Below are positions 56,829 to 64,000 of a stretch of 64,000 nt of DNA, piece after piece. Numbering within the stretch: the first letter of the stretch is position 1; each line of letters opens with the position of its first letter. The notes beneath the pieces are model-generated. The model was not told the origin of the DNA and searched no databases. It saw nothing but the letters and a program-made list of their open reading frames with translations. Both the position numbers and the translations under genes were made by a program. This DNA comes from Pantoea sp. SOD02. GTDB lineage: Bacteria; Pseudomonadota; Gammaproteobacteria; Enterobacterales; Enterobacteriaceae. The stretch lies in contig NZ_CP102604.1 in NCBI RefSeq assembly GCF_024707505.1, positions 744,001 to 808,000 of the forward strand, given 5' to 3'.

Positions 56829-56990
56829 TAACTCAAGTAGATTCCCTGTACCTGGAAGGCGGACAGAACGCTGCCTTCTGAGCATAAACATAAGGTTTTG
56901 ATCTTAATTGGCGATCGGGGGCCGGATATCAGTGGCGTGCGGGAAACGCGAACGTCAGTGGATTCAGTCCCTCAAGCCTGGAGGCAGAAA

Positions 56991-58715
56991 ATGGAGATGT
57001 TGTCAGGAGCCGAAATGGTCGTCCGTTCGTTAATCGATCAGGGCGTTAAGCAGGTATTCGGTTATCCGGGCGGAGCGGTGCTCGATATTTACGATGCGCT
57101 GCAAACGGTCGGTGGTATTGACCACGTATTGGTCCGTCATGAACAAGGCGCGGTGCATATGGCCGATGGCCTTGCGCGTGCGACCGGTGAAGTAGGCGTG
57201 GTGCTGGTGACTTCCGGTCCGGGTGCTACCAACGCGATTACCGGTATTGCAACCGCCTATATGGATTCAATCCCGATGGTGATTCTGTCGGGTCAGGTGC
57301 CTTCGTCACTGATTGGTTACGATGCGTTCCAGGAGTGCGACATGGTCGGTATCTCCCGCCCGGTGGTGAAGCACAGCTTCCTGGTGAAAAAAGCCGAAGA
57401 GATCCCAACCGTGCTGAAAAAGGCCTTCTGGCTGGCAGCCAGCGGTCGTCCGGGGCCGGTGGTTATCGATCTGCCAAAAGATATCCTGAACCCAGCCAAC
57501 AAGCTGCCGTACGTTTGGCCGGAAACGGTGAGCATGCGCTCTTACAATCCGACCATTCAGGGCCATAAAGGACAGATCAAGCGCGCGCTGCAAACATTAC
57601 TGGCTGCGCACAAGCCGGTGATTTATGCCGGCGGCGGGGCGATTATGTCGGGCTGCGAAGCAGAATTGCTGCAGCTGGCTGAGCAACTTAATATTCCGGT
57701 GACAACCTCGCTGATGGGCCTGGGCGTGTTCCCTGGCACCCATCGTCAGTGCATCGGCATGCTGGGTATGCACGGCACTTACGAAGCCAACATGACCATG
57801 CACAACGCCGATCTGATTTTCGGTATTGGCGTGCGTTTTGACGACCGCACCACCAACAATCTGGCGAAGTACTGCCCGAACGCCACCATTATGCATATCG
57901 ATGTCGATCCAACGTCGATCTCCAAAACCGTCAGCGCGGACATTCCGATTGTCGGCGATGCGAAGCAGACGCTGGCGCAGATGTTAGAGCTGCTGGCGCA
58001 AAATGATGCGAAGCAGGAACTCGATAGCCTGCGCGACTGGTGGCAGACCATTGAAGGCTGGCGTGGCCGCAAGTGTCTGGAATTCGATCGCACCAGTGAC
58101 AAAATCAAGCCGCAGGCTGTCATCGAAACCATCTGTCGTTTGACCAAAGGCGAAGCTTACGTCACCTCTGACGTCGGTCAGCATCAGATGTTTGCCGCAC
58201 TTTATTACCAGTTTGACAAGCCGCGTCGCTGGATCAACTCCGGTGGCTTGGGCACCATGGGCTTCGGCTTGCCTGCAGCGCTGGGCGTGAAGATGGCGCT
58301 GCCGGATGAAACGGTTATCTGCGTGACCGGCGATGGCAGCATCCAGATGAACATTCAGGAACTGTCGACCGCGCTGCAGTACGATTTGCCAGTGCTGGTA
58401 TTGAACCTCAACAACGGCTTCCTCGGCATGGTTAAGCAGTGGCAGGACATGATTTACTCTGGTCGCCACTCGCAGTCTTACATGCAATCACTGCCTGACT
58501 TCGTGCGTCTGGCCGAAGCTTATGGTCATGTGGGGATCTCCATTGCGCATCCTGCGGAGCTGGAAGAGAAGCTGCAGCTGGCACTGGATACGCTGGCGAA
58601 AGGCCGTCTGGTGTTTGTGGATGTGAATATTGACGGCAGCGAGCACGTTTACCCGATGCAAATTCGTGGTGGTTCGATGGATGAGATGTGGTTGAGCAAA
58701 ACGGAGAGGACTTAA
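56991..58715 (+). CDS. ilvI: Acetolactate synthase III large (catalytic) subunit
   Basis: IlvI condenses pyruvate to acetolactate or with 2-ketobutyrate, the first common branched-chain step. The TPP-activating glutamate is in [14 protein letters not shown] near residue 47, and the TPP/Mg motif is [18 protein letters not shown] with LNN downstream. It has 574 residues as in E. coli. The ATG at 56991 follows GGAGG by 6 bases; the frame is open upstream without conservation. [12 protein letters not shown] replaces E. coli NLNNRYLGMVKQ next to the Mg site. Confidence 0.97.
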   Translation: MEMLSGAEMVVRSLIDQGVKQVFGYPGGAVLDIYDALQTVGGIDHVLVRHEQGAVHMADGLARATGEVGVVLVTSGPGATNAITGIATAYMDSIPMVILSGQVPSSLIGYDAFQECDMVGISRPVVKHSFLVKKAEEIPTVLKKAFWLAASGRPGPVVIDLPKDILNPANKLPYVWPETVSMRSYNPTIQGHKGQIKRALQTLLAAHKPVIYAGGGAIMSGCEAELLQLAEQLNIPVTTSLMGLGVFPGTHRQCIGMLGMHGTYEANMTMHNADLIFGIGVRFDDRTTNNLAKYCPNATIMHIDVDPTSISKTVSADIPIVGDAKQTLAQMLELLAQNDAKQELDSLRDWWQTIEGWRGRKCLEFDRTSDKIKPQAVIETICRLTKGEAYVTSDVGQHQMFAALYYQFDKPRRWINSGGLGTMGFGLPAALGVKMALPDETVICVTGDGSIQMNIQELSTALQYDLPVLVLNLNNGFLGMVKQWQDMIYSGRHSQSYMQSLPDFVRLAEAYGHVGISIAHPAELEEKLQLALDTLAKGRLVFVDVNIDGSEHVYPMQIRGGSMDEMWLSKTERT

Positions 58716-58717
58716 TT

Positions 58718-59209
58718 ATGCGTCGTATTTTATCGGTTCTGCTGGAAAACGAATCCGGCGCATTGTCCCGCGTAGTGGGACTGTTCTCTCAACGCGGTTA
58801 CAACATCGAAAGCCTTACTGTCGCGCCAACCGATGATCCGACCTTATCACGCATGACAATTCAAACGGTCGGCGATGAGAAAGTGCTGGAGCAGATCGAA
58901 AAGCAGCTGCACAAGCTGGTGGACGTGTTACGAGTCAGCGAGCTGGGGCAGGGCGCTTACGTTGAGCGTGAAATCATGCTGGTGAAAATCCAGGCCAGCG
59001 GTTACGGCCGTGAAGAAGTGAAGCGCAGCGCGGAAATTTTCCGTGGTCAGATTATCGATGTCACGCCAACGCTTTACACGGTTCAGCTGGCAGGCACCAG
59101 CGATAAACTCGACGCGTTTCTTAACACCGTGCGTGACGTGGCAGAAATTGTTGAAGTGGCTCGTTCAGGAATCGTGGGTGTATCGCGCGGCGATCGCGTA
59201 ATGCGTTAA
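58718..59209 (+). CDS. ilvH: Acetolactate synthase III small (regulatory) subunit
   Basis: IlvH activates IlvI and confers valine feedback inhibition. Two ACT-like domains cover 163 residues (same as E. coli), beginning [20 protein letters not shown], which includes the valine-site region. The ATG at 58718 is 2 bases after the ilvI stop; GGAGAGG lies within the end of ilvI. A terminator follows. Confidence 0.98.
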   Translation: MRRILSVLLENESGALSRVVGLFSQRGYNIESLTVAPTDDPTLSRMTIQTVGDEKVLEQIEKQLHKLVDVLRVSELGQGAYVEREIMLVKIQASGYGREEVKRSAEIFRGQIIDVTPTLYTVQLAGTSDKLDAFLNTVRDVAEIVEVARSGIVGVSRGDRVMR

Positions 59210-59239
59210 TCACCTTAAGTAACGATTTCATCTGATTCT

Positions 59240-59266
59240 AACCCGGCGAAATGCCGGGTTTTTTTA
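59240..59266 (+). terminator. ilvIH terminator
   Basis: AACCCGGC, the loop GAAAT, then GCCGGGTT followed by a T run. Confidence 0.93.
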
Positions 59267-59406
59267 TTTTATGCGCTTATCCAGGATGCGAGAGAAAAGC
59301 GGTTGCTCGGCGTAGTGTTCTGCGGTTAGATGTTACAAATGTTTTACCCATAGCTACTCTGCGGATATTTTCGCCAGCGCTGGCTTATCAGAATTAAGGT
59401 GTCACC

Positions 59407-60417
59407 GTGAAACTGGATGAAATTGCGCGCCTGGCAGGCGTGTCGCGCACTACGGCCAGCTATGTAATCAATGGCAAAGCGCGGCAGTATCGTGTCAGCG
59501 AAAAAACCGTCGAGAAAGTGATGGCGGTGGTGCGTGAACACAACTATCACCCGAATGCCGTCGCGGCTGGGCTGCGTGCCGGACGCACCCGTTCAATTGG
59601 TCTGGTGATCCCTGATTTGGAAAACACCAGTTACACGCGCATTGCCAACTATCTGGAACGTCAGGCGCGTCAGCGCGGTTATCAGCTTTTGATTGCCTGC
59701 TCGGAAGATCAGCCGGACAACGAAATGCGCTGCATCGAGCATCTGTTACAGCGTCAGGTTGATGCCATCATCGTTTCAACTTCTCTGCCGCCAGAGCATC
59801 CGTTCTATCAGCGTTGGATCAATGATCCTTTACCGATTATCGCGCTGGACCGTGCGCTGGATCGTGAACACTTTACCAGCGTAGTCGGTGCCGATCAGGA
59901 TGATGCGCAGGCATTGGCGGCTGAATTGCGTCAGCTACCGGTGAAAAACGTGCTGTTCCTTGGGGCGCTGCCGGAATTGTCGGTCAGTTTCCTGCGTGAA
60001 CTCGGCTTCCGCGATGCGTGGAAAGACGACGAACGGCCCATTGATTACATCTATTGCAACAGCTTCGATCGTGCCGCCGCTGCCACGCTGTTTGAGAAGT
60101 ACCTCGAAGATCATCCGATGCCAGAAGCGCTGTTCACCACGTCGTTTGGGCTGCTGCAGGGCGTAATGGACGTTACGTTGAAGCGTGATGGCCGCTTGCC
60201 AACCGATCTGGCGATTGCCACCTTTGGCGACCACGAATTGCTGGATTTCCTTGAGTGCCCGGTGCTGGCGGTGGGGCAGCGTCATCGCGACGTAGCTGAG
60301 CGCGTGCTGGAACTGGTTTTGGCCTCGCTGGATGAACCGCGTAAACCGAAACCGGGTTTAACCCGCATTCGTCGTAATTTATTCCGCCGCGGACAATTAA
60401 GCCGCCGCACTAAATGA
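59407..60417 (+). CDS. cra: Catabolite repressor/activator Cra (FruR)
   Basis: Cra is a LacI-family regulator that balances glycolysis and gluconeogenesis and leaves DNA when fructose 1-phosphate binds. The helix-turn-helix and hinge cover residues 1-60 ([20 protein letters not shown]), and the sugar-binding core follows. It has 336 residues (E. coli 334). The start is GTG at 59407, as in E. coli, with AAGGTG upstream. It is a single gene with a hairpin after it. Confidence 0.97.
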   Translation: MKLDEIARLAGVSRTTASYVINGKARQYRVSEKTVEKVMAVVREHNYHPNAVAAGLRAGRTRSIGLVIPDLENTSYTRIANYLERQARQRGYQLLIACSEDQPDNEMRCIEHLLQRQVDAIIVSTSLPPEHPFYQRWINDPLPIIALDRALDREHFTSVVGADQDDAQALAAELRQLPVKNVLFLGALPELSVSFLRELGFRDAWKDDERPIDYIYCNSFDRAAAATLFEKYLEDHPMPEALFTTSFGLLQGVMDVTLKRDGRLPTDLAIATFGDHELLDFLECPVLAVGQRHRDVAERVLELVLASLDEPRKPKPGLTRIRRNLFRRGQLSRRTK

Positions 60418-60422
60418 AATGT

Positions 60423-60440
60423 TGGGCAGTTCGCTGCCCA
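60423..60440 (+). terminator. cra terminator-like hairpin with UUCG loop
   Basis: TGGGCAG, TTCG, CTGCCCA form a stem capped by the very stable UUCG tetraloop just after the cra stop. The T tract is poor (GCGTTAATTT), so it may mainly protect the mRNA 3' end. Confidence 0.6.
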
Positions 60441-60818
60441 GCGTTAATTTAACCTGCAGATATTTCCTGCGAACCTTCCGGCGTAAATAAGCGTAAATAA
60501 TCGCCACTCCAGCTAACAATCTAACCTTGCTGACTTTTCTTAATTGTTTACATCTCCAGCAGCGAGGCGTAGCAGAGCTGGCGCGATGATGCTGGGCTTC
60601 CTTTCAGAAATCCCCTAAAATGCCGCCGTCGTCGCAGATTGCAGGGCAAATATAATTCCGCGTAAAAGCGCTTTATTTTTCGCCATTTTTCAATGTGCGA
60701 AAATTTTTATTCAATTATTCATCAGGTTAATTTTTTATTTTGCGAATCCATGTCGATTAATTCCCTCTCTGATTAATTTCACCCGATGTAAATAGTGATA
60801 TTCACTTGCCGTTGCGGC

Positions 60819-60848
60819 TTGACAAGGATTTCATCGGCTCCGTAAACT
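60819..60848 (+). promoter_or_regulatory. mra promoter of the division/cell wall cluster
   Basis: TTGACA, 18 bases, then TAAACT, with the flanking CCGTAAACTC seen in the E. coli Pmra. It lies 62 bases before the mraZ ATG. Confidence 0.75.
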
Positions 60849-60855
60849 CGTTTCG

Positions 60856-60900
60856 TGGTAAAAAGTGGGATAAAGTGGTGAAAACGGGTGATTGAGGGGT
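60856..60900 (+). promoter_or_regulatory. Five-unit 10-bp periodic MraZ operator
   Basis: TGGTA, TGGGA, TGGTG, GGGTG and GGGGT occur every 10 bases (60856, 60866, 60876, 60886, 60896), each separated by 5 bases. MraZ in E. coli binds TGGGN direct repeats with 5-base spacers just after Pmra and represses the cluster. Confidence 0.75.
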
Positions 60901-60909
60901 AAGGCTGGC

Positions 60910-61368
60910 ATGTTCCGTGGAGCAACGTTAGTCAATCTCGACAGCAAAGGACGATTAGCAGTACCAACACGCTATCGTGAATTGCTAGTCGCAGAGTCTC
61001 AGGGGCAAATGGTATGCACCATTGACCTCCACCAGCCATGCCTGCTGCTTTATACCCTGCCCGAATGGGAAATCATTGAGAAAAAGCTGTCTCGCTTATC
61101 CAGCATGAATCCAGCCGAGCGTCGCGTGCAGCGACTGCTGTTAGGACATGCCAGTGAATGCCAGATGGATAATGCGGGTCGTTTGTTGTTGGCGAACACG
61201 TTACGCCAACACGCCGGCCTGACCAAAGAAGTGATGCTGGTTGGACAGTTCAACAAGTTTGAGCTGTGGGATGAACAGACCTGGTATCAACAAGTTAAGG
61301 ATGATATTGACACAGAACAGTCGGCTCAGGAGCCTTTATCTGAGCGGTTGCAGGACTTGTCGCTATAG
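60910..61368 (+). CDS. mraZ: MraZ, transcriptional regulator of the dcw cluster
   Basis: MraZ is a 152-residue AbrB-fold protein that forms rings and represses its own operon. The two duplicated swapped-hairpin halves each carry a DxxGR motif: [15 protein letters not shown] and [15 protein letters not shown]. The ATG at 60910 gives the [11 protein letters not shown] start and the E. coli length. rsmH follows after 2 bases. Confidence 0.97.
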   Translation: MFRGATLVNLDSKGRLAVPTRYRELLVAESQGQMVCTIDLHQPCLLLYTLPEWEIIEKKLSRLSSMNPAERRVQRLLLGHASECQMDNAGRLLLANTLRQHAGLTKEVMLVGQFNKFELWDEQTWYQQVKDDIDTEQSAQEPLSERLQDLSL

Positions 61369-61370
61369 CT

Positions 61371-62312
61371 ATGCAGGAAAATTTCAAACACACCACAGTG
61401 CTGCTGGATGAGGCGGTAAACGGCCTCAATATCAGGGAAGACGGCATTTATATCGATGGCACTTTTGGTCGCGGCGGTCACTCGCGCTTAATTCTTTCTC
61501 AGCTTGGCGAGAAAGGGCAACTGATAGCGATTGATCGCGATCCGCAAGCGATAGCCGCAGCCGCTGAGATAAACGATCCTCGTTTTTCGATCGTGCACGG
61601 GCCGTTTTCGGCATTAGCGGAATACGTCGAAGAGCGCGGGCTGACTGGCAAGATCGACGGCGTTCTACTCGATCTGGGCGTCTCTTCACCGCAATTGGAT
61701 GATGCCGAACGCGGTTTCTCTTTCATGCGTGATGGGCCGCTGGATATGCGTATGGACCCAACGCGCGGGCAATCAGCCGCTGAATGGCTGATGAGCGCGG
61801 AAGAGGCAGATATCGCTTTCGTGATCAAAACCTACGGCGAAGAGCGTTTCGGTAAACGTATTGCGCGCGCCATTGTTGAGCGCAACCGCGAACAGCCGAT
61901 GACGCGCACCAAAGAGCTGGCAACGGTGATTGCCGCCGCGATGCCCGTCAAAGACAAATTTAAGCATCCGGCAACGCGTACTTTCCAGGCGATTCGTATC
62001 TGGATCAACAGCGAGCTGGAAGAGATTGATACCGCGCTGAAAGGTGCATTATCGGTTCTCGCACCCGGCGGCAGGTTGTCGATTATCAGCTTCCACTCAC
62101 TGGAAGATCGCTTAGTGAAGCGCTTTATGCGCGATCAGAGCCGTGGTCCGCAGGTGCCAGCAGGGATTCCGATGACCGAGTCGCAGCTCAAAGCTTTAGG
62201 CGGACGTGAACTGAAAACGCTGGGCAAGCTGATTCCTGGTGAAGCCGAAGTGAACGAAAACCCACGTGCGCGCAGTTCGGTATTACGTATCGCGGAGCGA
62301 ACGGCGTCATGA
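61371..62312 (+). CDS. rsmH: 16S rRNA m4C1402 methyltransferase
   Basis: RsmH (MraW) adds the N4-methyl group to C1402 in the 30S decoding centre. The SAM site is [14 protein letters not shown] near residue 30; [24 protein letters not shown] sequence follows. It has 313 residues as in E. coli. Its stop overlaps the ftsL start (ATGA). Confidence 0.98.
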   Translation: MQENFKHTTVLLDEAVNGLNIREDGIYIDGTFGRGGHSRLILSQLGEKGQLIAIDRDPQAIAAAAEINDPRFSIVHGPFSALAEYVEERGLTGKIDGVLLDLGVSSPQLDDAERGFSFMRDGPLDMRMDPTRGQSAAEWLMSAEEADIAFVIKTYGEERFGKRIARAIVERNREQPMTRTKELATVIAAAMPVKDKFKHPATRTFQAIRIWINSELEEIDTALKGALSVLAPGGRLSIISFHSLEDRLVKRFMRDQSRGPQVPAGIPMTESQLKALGGRELKTLGKLIPGEAEVNENPRARSSVLRIAERTAS

Positions 62313-62629
62313 TTGGCAACGAGCGCCACAGCTTACCCGGTGTTATCGGTGGAGACCTGCTGCGATTTGGCAAGATCCCGCTGTTGCTGCTCATCGCAGT
62401 GCTGGTGTCCTCGGTGATCGTCGTGACCACCACGCACAAGACGCGCCTATTAACGGCGCAGCGTGAACAGCTGGTGCTGGAGCGTGATGCGCTCGATATC
62501 GAATGGCGCAACCTGATTCTTGAAGAGAACGCACTTGGCGATCACAGCCGCGTAGAGCGGATAGCAACCGATAAACTGCAAATGCAGCATGTTGATCCTT
62601 CGCAGGAAAATATTGTGGTGCAGAAATAA
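62309..62629 (+). CDS. ftsL: Cell division protein FtsL
   Basis: FtsL is a bitopic protein that joins FtsB and FtsQ and activates FtsWI at the septum. It has 106 residues. A short cytoplasmic tail, a membrane segment ([17 protein letters not shown]) and a periplasmic coiled coil ([20 protein letters not shown]) are seen. E. coli FtsL has 121 residues; the missing 15 are at the N-terminus, where this copy starts [11 protein letters not shown]. The start is fixed by the ATGA overlap with rsmH. Confidence 0.95.
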   Translation: MIGNERHSLPGVIGGDLLRFGKIPLLLLIAVLVSSVIVVTTTHKTRLLTAQREQLVLERDALDIEWRNLILEENALGDHSRVERIATDKLQMQHVDPSQENIVVQK

Positions 62630-62645
62630 GGAATCGCAGAACTCA

Positions 62646-64000
62646 ATGAGTGGCGCAGGCAAAACGCTGAAGTTAAAAAAACAAGAAGAAAAGGCCAGCT
62701 TTGTAAGCTGGCGCTTTGCGTTACTGTGCGGGTGCATTTTACTGGCGCTGGGCGGACTGCTGTCGCGCGTAGCATGGCTGCAGGTGATCAACCCTGACAA
62801 GCTGGTGAAAGAGGGCGATTTGCGTTCGCTGCGCGTGCAATCGGTGCCAACCGCGCGCGGCATGATCAGCGATCGTGCCGGTCGTCCATTGGCGGTGAGC
62901 GTGCCGGTGAATGCGATTTGGGCCGATCCGAAAGAGCTGACCGAACACGGCGGCGTCTCGCTGGATAGCCGCTGGAAAGCGCTGTCAGATGCGTTATCGA
63001 TTCCGCTTGATCAACTCGCTGCACGCATCAACGCCAACCCAAAAGGGCGCTTTGTCTATCTGGCGCGCCAGGTGAATCCGGCGATTGGCGAGTATGTGAA
63101 AAAGCTTAAGCTGCCGGGCATCTATCTGCGTGAAGAGTCGCGCCGCTACTATCCGGCGGGCCAGGTTACCGCACACCTGATTGGTTTCACCAACATTGAT
63201 GGTCAGGGCATCGAAGGCATCGAAAAGAGCTTCGACAAATGGCTGACTGGCGCACCGGGCGAACGTACGGTGCGAAAAGACCGCAACGGCCGCGTCATTG
63301 AAGATATCTCCTCGGTAGACAGCCGCGCCGCTCACAATCTCACGCTGAGCATTGATGAACGTCTGCAGGCGCTGGTGTATCGCGAACTGAATAACGCTGT
63401 GGCGTTCAACAAAGCCGAATCAGGCACCGCCGTGTTGGTGGATGTAAACACCGGCGAAGTGCTGGCGATGGCGAACAGCCCCGCTTACAACCCGAATAAT
63501 CTCAGCAACACGCCGAAAGACGTGATGCGTAACCGCGCCATTACCGACATCTTCGAACCAGGTTCCACCGTGAAACCGATGGTGGTGATGACGGCCTTGC
63601 AGCGCGGTGTGGTGAAAGAGAACAGCGTATTGAATACCGTGCCGTACCGCGTAAATGGTCATGAGATCAAAGACGTGGCGCGCTACAACGAATTGACCCT
63701 TACCGGGGTTTTACAGAAGTCGAGTAACGTCGGGGTTTCACGTTTGGCGTTAGCGATGCCCTCCTCAGCACTCGTAGATACTTACGCGCGCTTTGGGCTG
63801 GGTAAACCGACCAATTTGGGGCTGGTCGGGGAAAGTAGTGGCTTATACCCTCAAAAACAACGGTGGTCTGACATAGAGAGGGCCACCTTCTCTTTCGGCT
63901 ACGGGCTAATGGTAACGCCGTTACAGTTAGCGCGAGTCTACGCGACCATTGGCAGCTACGGCATCAATCGCCCGCTGTCGATCACCAAAGTTGACCCGCC
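62646..64000 (+). CDS. ftsI: Peptidoglycan transpeptidase FtsI (PBP3), 3'-truncated by window edge
   Basis: FtsI crosslinks septal peptidoglycan and is a target of several beta-lactams. About 451 N-terminal residues are visible of a family length near 588. A cytoplasmic tail (KTLKLKKQEEKA) and a membrane anchor (FALLCGCILLALGGLLSRVAW) come first, then the pedestal domain. The transpeptidase follows with active-site serine in EPGSTVKPM and the SSN motif in QKSSNVGVS. The frame is open to the last base; the KTG motif lies beyond the window. It follows ftsL by 16 bases. Confidence 0.97.
   Translation, partial: MSGAGKTLKLKKQEEKASFVSWRFALLCGCILLALGGLLSRVAWLQVINPDKLVKEGDLRSLRVQSVPTARGMISDRAGRPLAVSVPVNAIWADPKELTEHGGVSLDSRWKALSDALSIPLDQLAARINANPKGRFVYLARQVNPAIGEYVKKLKLPGIYLREESRRYYPAGQVTAHLIGFTNIDGQGIEGIEKSFDKWLTGAPGERTVRKDRNGRVIEDISSVDSRAAHNLTLSIDERLQALVYRELNNAVAFNKAESGTAVLVDVNTGEVLAMANSPAYNPNNLSNTPKDVMRNRAITDIFEPGSTVKPMVVMTALQRGVVKENSVLNTVPYRVNGHEIKDVARYNELTLTGVLQKSSNVGVSRLALAMPSSALVDTYARFGLGKPTNLGLVGESSGLYPQKQRWSDIERATFSFGYGLMVTPLQLARVYATIGSYGINRPLSITKVDP

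Larger units (their letters stand above)
56259..56990. other. Long AT-rich leuL-ilvI intergenic region without leuO
   Basis: These 732 bases separate the divergent leu and ilvIH operons. E. coli has leuO here; no LysR-type frame exists in any reading of this gap. The region is strongly AT-rich from about 56390 to 56700, typical of H-NS/Lrp-bound DNA. It includes an AGAATTTATT segment at 56451 that loosely resembles an Lrp site. Confidence 0.8.
60418..60909 (+). other. cra-mraZ intergenic region
   Basis: These 492 bases contain the cra 3' hairpin, a 10-base tandem repeat (GCGTAAATAA twice, 60481-60500), an AT-rich stretch, then the mra promoter and the MraZ operator repeats. No gene is seen. 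Confidence 0.8.

Overview
This window is an ordinary, well-kept stretch of an enterobacterial chromosome (Enterobacterales). The gene order follows the first ~100 kb of the Escherichia coli map from thrA to ftsI almost gene for gene. Protein divergence, the mid-50s-looking GC content, an ERIC repeat and a family of GTAG-headed REP palindromes suggest an Erwiniaceae-type genome (Pantoea/Erwinia); that genus-level placement is inference. Forty-eight protein genes are supported, including a 27-codon leader peptide. Two are cut by the window edges: thrA (5' end missing) and ftsI (3' end missing). No tRNA, rRNA, insertion sequence, prophage or CRISPR array was seen.

Layout. 1-3.7 kb: thrABC (threonine synthesis). 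3.7-8.4 kb: yaaA, talB, mog, an MHS-type MFS transporter not at this place in E. coli, and satP. 8.5-11.9 kb: dnaK-dnaJ behind a clear sigma-32 promoter. 12.1-13.1 kb: an unassigned polytopic membrane protein in AT-richer DNA. 13.2-15.4 kb: nhaA-nhaR with a terminator between them. 15.4-21.7 kb: rpsT (TTG start) divergent from ribF-ileS-lspA-fkpB-ispH. 21.9-27.6 kb: dapB, then carAB with its RutR, P1 and ARG-box control region. 27.8-29.0 kb: a porin gene between two near-identical terminators, where E. coli carries the cai/fix/kef genes. 29.2-36.7 kb: folA, convergent with apaH-apaG-rsmA-pdxA-surA-lptD. 36.8-43.8 kb: djlA, rluA, rapA, polB. 43.9-44.0 kb: an ERIC element where E. coli has the ara operon. 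44.1-51.4 kb: yabI, thiBPQ with a TPP riboswitch, sgrR, a short SgrS-like sRNA, setA. 51.4-58.7+ kb: leuLABCD with its attenuator and ilvIH, but no leuO between them. 59.4-64.0 kb: cra, then the start of the division and cell wall cluster mraZ-rsmH-ftsL-ftsI.

The coding content is mostly housekeeping: amino acid and nucleotide synthesis, chaperones, outer membrane biogenesis, translation and division. No multi-gene system without a known counterpart was found. The parts most worth a second look are between genes or lineage-specific: the orphan membrane protein, the porin with its ribosome-binding site inside a predicted leader hairpin, the terminator abutting nhaR, an SgrS-like RNA apparently lacking SgrT, the GTAG REP family, and the periodic MraZ-type operator.
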